A DNA stretch of 64,000 nucleotides from Sinohyriopsis cumingii (lineage: Eukaryota > Mollusca > Bivalvia > Unionida > Unionidae), in assembly GCA_028554795.2 (NCBI GenBank), contig CM068825.1, positions 95,166,951-95,230,950 of the forward strand. Reading direction: 5' to 3'. The translations under genes were made by a program, and so were the position numbers. Positions 60,601-64,000 of the stretch are shown here, piece after piece; the stretch's first letter is position 1; the number at the start of each line of letters is the position of its first letter. The notes beneath the pieces were generated by a model that did not search any database, was not told the DNA's origin, and was given only the letters and a program-made list of their open reading frames with translations.

Positions 60601-62681
60601 CTGTACCACACGCAATGTCATCTAGTTACTCATCTGCACAAATTATATGGTAAATAATATGTAGGTGAGACTAAAGGGAATTCCAAATGAGAATGAAAGA
60701 ACACTTGAAGGATATCCATAATGATAAAGATTAGCCAGTGTCTAAGCATTTTTAATTTATCTGACCACAACATAGATCGTGTTAAATGTCAGATAATAAA
60801 AATTATTAAATCTGATCCAGAGCTCTCCAGTAATAGAGAACTTTACTGGATATACTGTTTATATACTCTACAGCCGGTAGGGATTAACATCTTGGTCAAA
60901 ATGGAAGTACAGGAATTTTTAACTAGGGGTCAATAATGCTCCAAAGAATGAAGTGGAATGCTGAAGTCTCTTTCTGGGTCTCATTAATACAATGCTCCAA
61001 CAATTTATGGAAATTAATGTGCAGAAAACGAAGTCAGGAATTCAGTCTATTAGAGCCGTACCTCTTCTAAACGACATGAAATTTCATAATTATTAAGTCA
61101 TTAACCCCTGGAAATTTTTGTCATTTCTGCCTTAAATGTGAGCTGGAAACACATTTTGGGAGTTACCTCCGAGTACATCCAAATACATCTGCTTCCAAGA
61201 GATTTTTGTTTAGCCTGATGCCGAGTTGTTTTAGAAATGTCATTTTGTATTGGCTATTTTGCTCGCGCATGTGCAAAAGGGGGTTTGGTTGGAGGTTTGG
61301 TTTTTATTATTAGCTTATTGGACCCATGTTTTTCCCTCTGTATTTTGTAATGCTGGCAGAAAGTCCAGATTATTTGTTATCAATGTAGAGCTATATCTGT
61401 CTACTTTTCTATAATACCACCCACTTTAGTGTATTGTAAATGACCTTGGGCTAGAGAACTCGGAAGTAGGATACTACCTCCTGAGGCATAAATTTGGCGC
61501 ATCATGTGGTTAATAACTTATCAAGCTGGATGTCAATACTGACTGAAATCCAAGGATCCTTTGGAAAAAAAACTGAATTATTAAAAACAACCACAAGATT
61601 ATTCTAAATAGCATATCTAGATTTGTATGGCAAATTGGTCAGCAGTCATCATTTACTTGAACATCAGGTGCCATTTGGTGCTCTTTAAACTATCTTTGTA
61701 CAAGCTGCCTCACCCAAAATCTACTGATAAAGAGTATATACCATTTCTTTAGATCTTAATTCATATTAATAAAGTCTAAGCTATATCTGCATCTATGTGT
61801 AGTTCAAATGACATTTCATTTTCAACTAACTGAAACAAGTTATTGCACTTCTATGTTTTTTTGTGTGTTGGTATTGGTGTTGCCATGTCCATACATTTTT
61901 TTTTTGTATTGGTTGCCATGTCCATATATTTTCCTAATCTGTACCATTAGCTAACGCTGACTGCACTGCTCCATCTCTGGTAGCTAAAATGGCAAGTATT
62001 TTACTTCCAACTAGTTTAAATGAGTTATTTCACTTCTGATTTTTTGCTGTTGTATTTTTTGCCATATCAACATGTTTTCCATCAGCCAAGGTTGACTGCA
62101 CTGGTCATGTATTGATTGCAGGTCATAAACTAGACTGTTTCCCTGTCCTTGCTTCTATTTTATTATTTACTTACATGTTTGGCAGTGCCTTGCTTTGCTC
62201 AACCAAAATATGTCACAGAAGGTTCTTACAATCCAAGATTTTTTTAAACTTAAAATGTTTTAAGTGAAAGTTTAGACTGAATTTTTTAGTTGACAACTTA
62301 TTTAAAGGCTTCAAGAGGGTGAAAAGTTCAAAATTATCACTTGCTTACTCTGAGATCTTAGTTGTAAATGTGACAATTTTACTTGCAGAACTGCCATGAC
62401 TCCTTAAATTACAATGAGAGATTAAGTGAGAATAATGTTTGATTTTGGGATTTGGAGATTGGACTTGAACTTCTTGTTCAAAAAGTTTAGATAATATAGG
62501 AACTTCCCTCCTGTTGCTACCTGCTGCACAGTTAGATCACACTATCTTAACATTACCTCTGATGTTTATCCTGTTAACTGGATTGCTAGGCACATCCTCT
62601 CGACTCCGGTAGAAAGCTATGTGTGTATCTTTGAACACACACCAGTATCGTTTGTAGCTTTTCAGTGTGAACTTCTTTGGT
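48295..62681 (-). CDS. FERMT: Kindlin (fermitin family), 3' part of gene: PH, F2 end and F3 domains
   Basis: Kindlins bind the cytoplasmic tails of beta integrins beside talin and activate them at focal adhesions. Five exons on the minus strand join in phase: 62681-62557, 56750-56644, 52605-52384, 49728-49582 and 48603-48295. They encode about 303 residues, roughly the last 45% of a kindlin. First comes the PH domain ([20 protein letters not shown] through [12 protein letters not shown] and [19 protein letters not shown]), then the end of F2, then F3 ([39 protein letters not shown]). Identity to vertebrate kindlins is obvious by eye along the whole length. Invertebrates usually have one kindlin, so I do not assign 1, 2 or 3. 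The N-terminal F0, F1 and most of F2 lie beyond base 64000. One intron uses a GC donor, and the integrin-binding Gln of the Gln-Trp pair is Ser here. Confidence 0.95.
48880..49222. mobile_element. 343-bp hAT MITE with 8-bp target duplication (kindlin intron)
   Basis: The left end is CAGGGGTGGGCAAACTACGG. The right end, reverse-complemented, is CATAGGTGGGCAAACTTTCC. CTCTAAAC is duplicated exactly at 48872-48879 and 49223-49230, the 8-bp target expected of hAT elements. Both subterminal regions are rich in 'gcggccc' words, as in the CAGGGGTGGGCAAACT group of hAT elements (Charlie/SPIN-like) found in many animals. There is no transposase inside. Confidence 0.93.
49231..49581. other. Kindlin intron, nothing assigned
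   Basis: Intron sequence next to the GC donor; 'ttgaccttatgtgaccttga' near 49359 is a fragment of the degenerate intergenic repeats. Confidence 0.4.
49582..49728 (-). CDS. FERMT: Kindlin exon 4 of window (start of F3), with GC donor
   Basis: A 147-bp phase-0 exon after 'taatcaacag'. It reads [20 protein letters not shown], then [19 protein letters not shown], and ends MDKAKKE. The E-A-K-M-x-x-I-x-A-W-Q-x-L-P-E-F-G-I-T stretch is the start of the kindlin F3 (PTB-like) lobe. The exon must end at GAG (49582) to join E-L-L-G-I-A of the next exon, and the following bases are 'gcaagt', so the intron starts with GC rather than GT. Confidence 0.94.
50573..51359 (+). mobile_element. hAT-like DNA transposon remnant (kindlin intron)
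   Basis: The terminal inverted repeat is CAGACCTGCCAAC on the left and CAGACGTGCCAAC reverse-complemented on the right. The interior + strand carries [18 protein letters not shown] and [11 protein letters not shown], then [19 protein letters not shown]. This is an N-terminal zinc-finger-like part followed by the F-x-V-E-H-N motif also present in the element at 35740-36927. The rest of the transposase is missing. It is probably the same family as that element. Confidence 0.75.
51360..52383. other. Kindlin intron, nothing assigned
   Basis: AT-rich intron. 'cttcctcagagtaag' and similar patches show no exon in phase with kindlin. Confidence 0.45.
52384..52605 (-). CDS. FERMT: Kindlin exon 3 of window (PH C-terminal helix to F2 end)
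   Basis: A 222-bp phase-0 exon from 'tttgtacag' to 'gtatga'. It begins [20 protein letters not shown], continues [19 protein letters not shown], and ends in a lysine-rich segment FFKKVKAKQ. The invariant block [15 protein letters not shown] (vertebrate [15 protein letters not shown]) is a near-perfect kindlin diagnostic. A Ser/Thr/Pro-rich stretch ([13 protein letters not shown]) replaces a shorter linker of vertebrate kindlins. Confidence 0.95.
52846..54133. mobile_element. 1.29-kb non-autonomous DNA transposon, Tigger/pogo-like (TA target site)
   Basis: The ends are CAGTGGTCCCCCTC on the left and, reverse-complemented, CAGTAGTCCCTCTTTTATAT on the right, both flanked by TA (52844-52845 and 54134-54135). 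Subterminal words such as 'aaaggccaccc' recur at both ends. Inside, a segment of about 115 bp is duplicated (53195-53300 and 53310-53405: 'cagcaatgttttga', 'cttcacacagc', 'aataacatggt'). No transposase is encoded. Confidence 0.65.
54197..54447 (-). mobile_element. Full-length tRNA-SINE, family B, copy 5 (minus strand)
   Basis: In + orientation it starts with the complement of the (ACA)n tail ('tgttgttgtgtggtttaat'), then 'aggctatacatggtg', 'ggcagaggaagaacccggga' and 'cttgccagtagc' in complement. It ends with box B (complement of gagactcgaaccc) and box A near 54415. The target duplication tacaaaaattat is perfect (12 bp) at 54185-54196 and 54448-54459. Confidence 0.93.
54460..56643. other. Kindlin intron, nothing assigned
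   Basis: AT-rich with a 14-base poly(T) run at 55347-55360. The frame pair at 55754-55949 is open on both strands but matches nothing I know. Confidence 0.45.
56644..56750 (-). CDS. FERMT: Kindlin exon 2 of window (second half of PH domain)
   Basis: After 'tttttcag' the bases GG finish the glycine codon. The exon reads [20 protein letters not shown] and [15 protein letters not shown], and ends in phase 0 before 'gtaagt'. The P-D-V-N-x-S and E-G-M-x-E-I-W-L-R motifs are kindlin-specific PH signatures. The intron upstream, 5.8 kb, is the largest of this gene in the window. Confidence 0.94.
57020..57440 (-). repeat. Old degenerate repeat, unit about 135 bp x 3 (minus orientation)
   Basis: 'agtgaccttgacctt', 'aagtgcaagccatctacaaa', 'gttttttccttagctcaaag'-like and 'gtccacaaagtctgtt' words recur about every 135 bp. 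These are the reverse complement of the words in 13360-14320 ('ttgtggatggcttgca', 'aaggtca'). Confidence 0.6.
57441..58904. other. Kindlin intron, nothing assigned
   Basis: AT-rich intron sequence; short unrelated frames on both strands. Confidence 0.45.
58905..59216 (-). mobile_element. tRNA-derived SINE, family A, copy 2 (minus strand)
   Basis: This is the reverse complement of the family A body at 7916-8233: 'tttttaatgtagctttaaca', 'tttttcagtcatatca', 'cattatcctgacaccaggt' and 'tcctaacctcttaatgctga'. It has box B as 'gggatcaaaccc' (59152-59163) and box A as 'ctaaccacttaggc' (about 59195). It ends with the complement of the (CA)n end ('gtgtgtga'). Confidence 0.9.
60380..60935 (+). pseudogene. 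GIY-YIG endonuclease remnant of a Penelope-like (or similar) retroelement
   Basis: On the + strand, read with frame changes: [21 protein letters not shown] text, then YVGETKG (about 60658-60678), [15 protein letters not shown], then [20 protein letters not shown] and [20 protein letters not shown], ending [11 protein letters not shown]. This order (C-x-N-V-I-Y-L, Y-V-G-E-T, R-x-x-E-H, V-x-x-H-F-N, E-x-x-W-I, L-x-P-x-G-I-N) is the GIY-YIG endonuclease end of Penelope-like elements. Frameshifts and stops make it dead. It is antisense to kindlin. Confidence 0.75.
61101..61513. mobile_element. Possible TTAA-flanked (piggyBac-like) MITE
   Basis: The left end TTAACCCCTGG and right end, reverse-complemented, TTAACCACATGATGC are inverted and bounded by TTAA. 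A second copy of the left end ('cattaacccctggagatttt') is at 63969-63988 at the window edge. The terminal similarity is short, so this is tentative. Confidence 0.4.
61514..62556. other. Kindlin intron with a short imperfect repeat
   Basis: Around 61840-62110, 'ttggtattggtgttgccatg', 'tccatacattttttttt' and 'ttgactgcactg' recur imperfectly. Nothing else was recognised. Confidence 0.45.
62557..62681 (-). CDS. FERMT: Kindlin exon 1 of window (first half of PH domain)
   Basis: Read on the minus strand, acceptor 'atatttgcag' precedes one base completing a codon. The exon then reads [36 protein letters not shown] and RINIRG, ending one base into a glycine codon before 'gtaatg'. This is the start of the kindlin PH domain, which inserts into F2 and binds phosphoinositides. 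The [10 protein letters not shown] core matches vertebrate KQYWCTFKDT. Confidence 0.94.
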
Positions 62682-62879
62682 CTGCAAATATAATGTGAGC
62701 TTGGGTTTGAAACTGTGTGAAAGTGTTGAAATAACAGTCTTGGAAGAACATATATTTGGGAACAGGATAGCTGAACTATCCCCCAACCCCCACCCATATC
62801 TGTATCATAAAGTGCAATAAGTGTTCCTGATATCACTTACCTTGGTAATTACATCATTTGTCAATTCAGAAAGCCATCT

Positions 62880-63620
62880 TTTTGCATGCTTTCTGTCAAA
62901 TTTGGTCATTATCAGCCCTGCTATTTTTCATTAGTCATGTAAAGATTTTTTAATTAAATTTAACAGTTGCCATATTTGACAGTCGGTATCATCTGATCAA
63001 AGTGTCCTTTATGCCATTTTGAAGTATGTTAAATTTGGTCAGATATGTTGAGTAATTCTTAATAAGTTGTTTAAAGTTTGTCTTATCTTTAGCAAACATG
63101 GTCATATCTGATGGCAAATCAAGATCTTTTGAACATTTTTAAACAACTTCATGCCACGTTGCTTTCTTACAAACCTGGACAAATTCTGTGGAATGGTTCT
63201 TGATAATAAGCCATATAAAGATTTTTGTACCATTTGAAATGCTGGTGCACTGGCATTAATTGAACAAATATGAAGTAGCAAGGATGCTTTCTCCAGATCT
63301 GGTCCAATTTTGTTAAGTAGTTCCTGTGAAGTTGTCATTTGAAGTTTTTCTTTTCTTTTAAAATAAAGCTAGCATAACTGATGGTGGGTCTGACATTATC
63401 TGAAGAAATATTAAGAAGCCTAATGCCAAGATGCTTTCTTCCAAATTCTATCAAATTACGCTGAGCAGTTCTTGATAACAAGCCATTCAAAGATTTTCTG
63501 TTTTAGTAATAATGGCCATATTTGATAGTAGACTGACATGACACTGATGAGGTTTTTCTTTCTTTGTAGTCATGGCAGACATATCTGATGGTAGATCAGC
63601 ATTATCTGAAAGAGTTTCAG
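62880..63620. repeat. Old degenerate repeat array, unit about 130-140 bp x 5
   Basis: 'aaatttggtca', 'agatgctttcttccaaattc', 'ggttcttgataataagccat', 'aaagattttctgttttagta' and 'catatctgatggtagatcag' recur. They match 39900-40330 ('aagatgctttcgctcaaatt', 'ttagtaacagtggccatatt'). Confidence 0.65.
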
Positions 63621-64000
63621 TTGATTCCTGTAAAATTTCTTCTAATTCTTTTGAGGTTTCTGAGCAGATGTGGTAAACAATAATTGTGACTGGGCAACAC
63701 AGAACGGATGATGCAAGATGGATGAAGGACTATACTCTAAGCTTGCTTGGTCTTATGGCCAAGTGACCATAGTAAAATTAAACACAAATATAATACTTAA
63801 ATGCAACTGATAATTATAGCATTAATTATGATTATGTAAAGTTTATATTCTCATGGAAATATTATTTAACATAAAAATGTCAACAAAGAAATTTGTCAAA
63901 GTACTGAAAAAGGCCTATAAAACTAATTGTACAAAACGCAGAGAGAGTGATTCACTTAATTCATTAACCCCTGGAGATTTTTGTTATTTTTGACTGAAAT
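63621..64000. other. Kindlin intron end of window
   Basis: AT-rich. The last 35 bases match the TTAA element's left end at 61101, so a further copy may begin at 63970. Confidence 0.4.

Overview
This is animal nuclear DNA, most likely from a mollusc (bivalve or gastropod). It is AT-rich, with small coding exons separated by introns of 0.3-5.9 kb, and it is dense in tRNA-derived SINEs, DNA transposon relics and minisatellites. The mollusc assignment is an inference from repeat style and from how diverged the two proteins are. No single marker in the window proves it. There are no operons, CRISPR arrays or prokaryotic features.

Two real protein-coding genes are present. Both are partial and they face each other tail to tail. 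On the + strand, 11817-34725 carries the last eight exons (plus one candidate cassette exon) of DHKTD1, the mitochondrial 2-oxoadipate dehydrogenase E1 of lysine/tryptophan breakdown. On the - strand, 62681-48295 carries the last five coding exons of a kindlin (fermitin, FERMT), the integrin co-activator: the PH domain, the end of F2 and all of F3. The 5' parts of both genes lie outside the window. All exon joins were checked for phase. The intergenic gap is about 13.6 kb.

Layout. 1-3.4 kb: a decayed DIRS-like retroelement (reverse transcriptase/RNase H, then a tail that recurs at 18.3-19.1 kb). 5.3-5.8 kb: two tandem repeats. 7.9-8.2 kb: a full-length tRNA-SINE with a perfect 14-bp target duplication. 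8.5-11.05 kb: a dead LINE. 11.8-34.7 kb: DHKTD1. Its introns hold six tandem arrays, a TA-flanked MITE, a near-perfect 125-bp palindrome, a pogo/Tigger-like transposase pseudogene split by a SINE, and three SINEs in all. 34.7-48.3 kb: the convergent intergenic region, with a tandem duplication touching the DHKTD1 stop codon, an internally deleted hAT element, a SINE, old degenerate repeats and two more minisatellites. 48.3-62.7 kb: kindlin. Its introns hold a 343-bp hAT MITE with an 8-bp target duplication, a second hAT remnant, a 1.29-kb TA-flanked element, two SINEs, a GIY-YIG (Penelope-like) relic and a possible TTAA element. 62.7-64 kb: kindlin intron made of degenerate repeats.

I did not find a new multi-gene system. 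The most checkable oddities are a 69-bp phase-0 candidate cassette exon in DHKTD1, a GC-AG intron in kindlin, a Gln-to-Ser change in kindlin's integrin-binding Gln-Trp pair, higher-order organisation in two minisatellites, and several nested insertions with clean target duplications.
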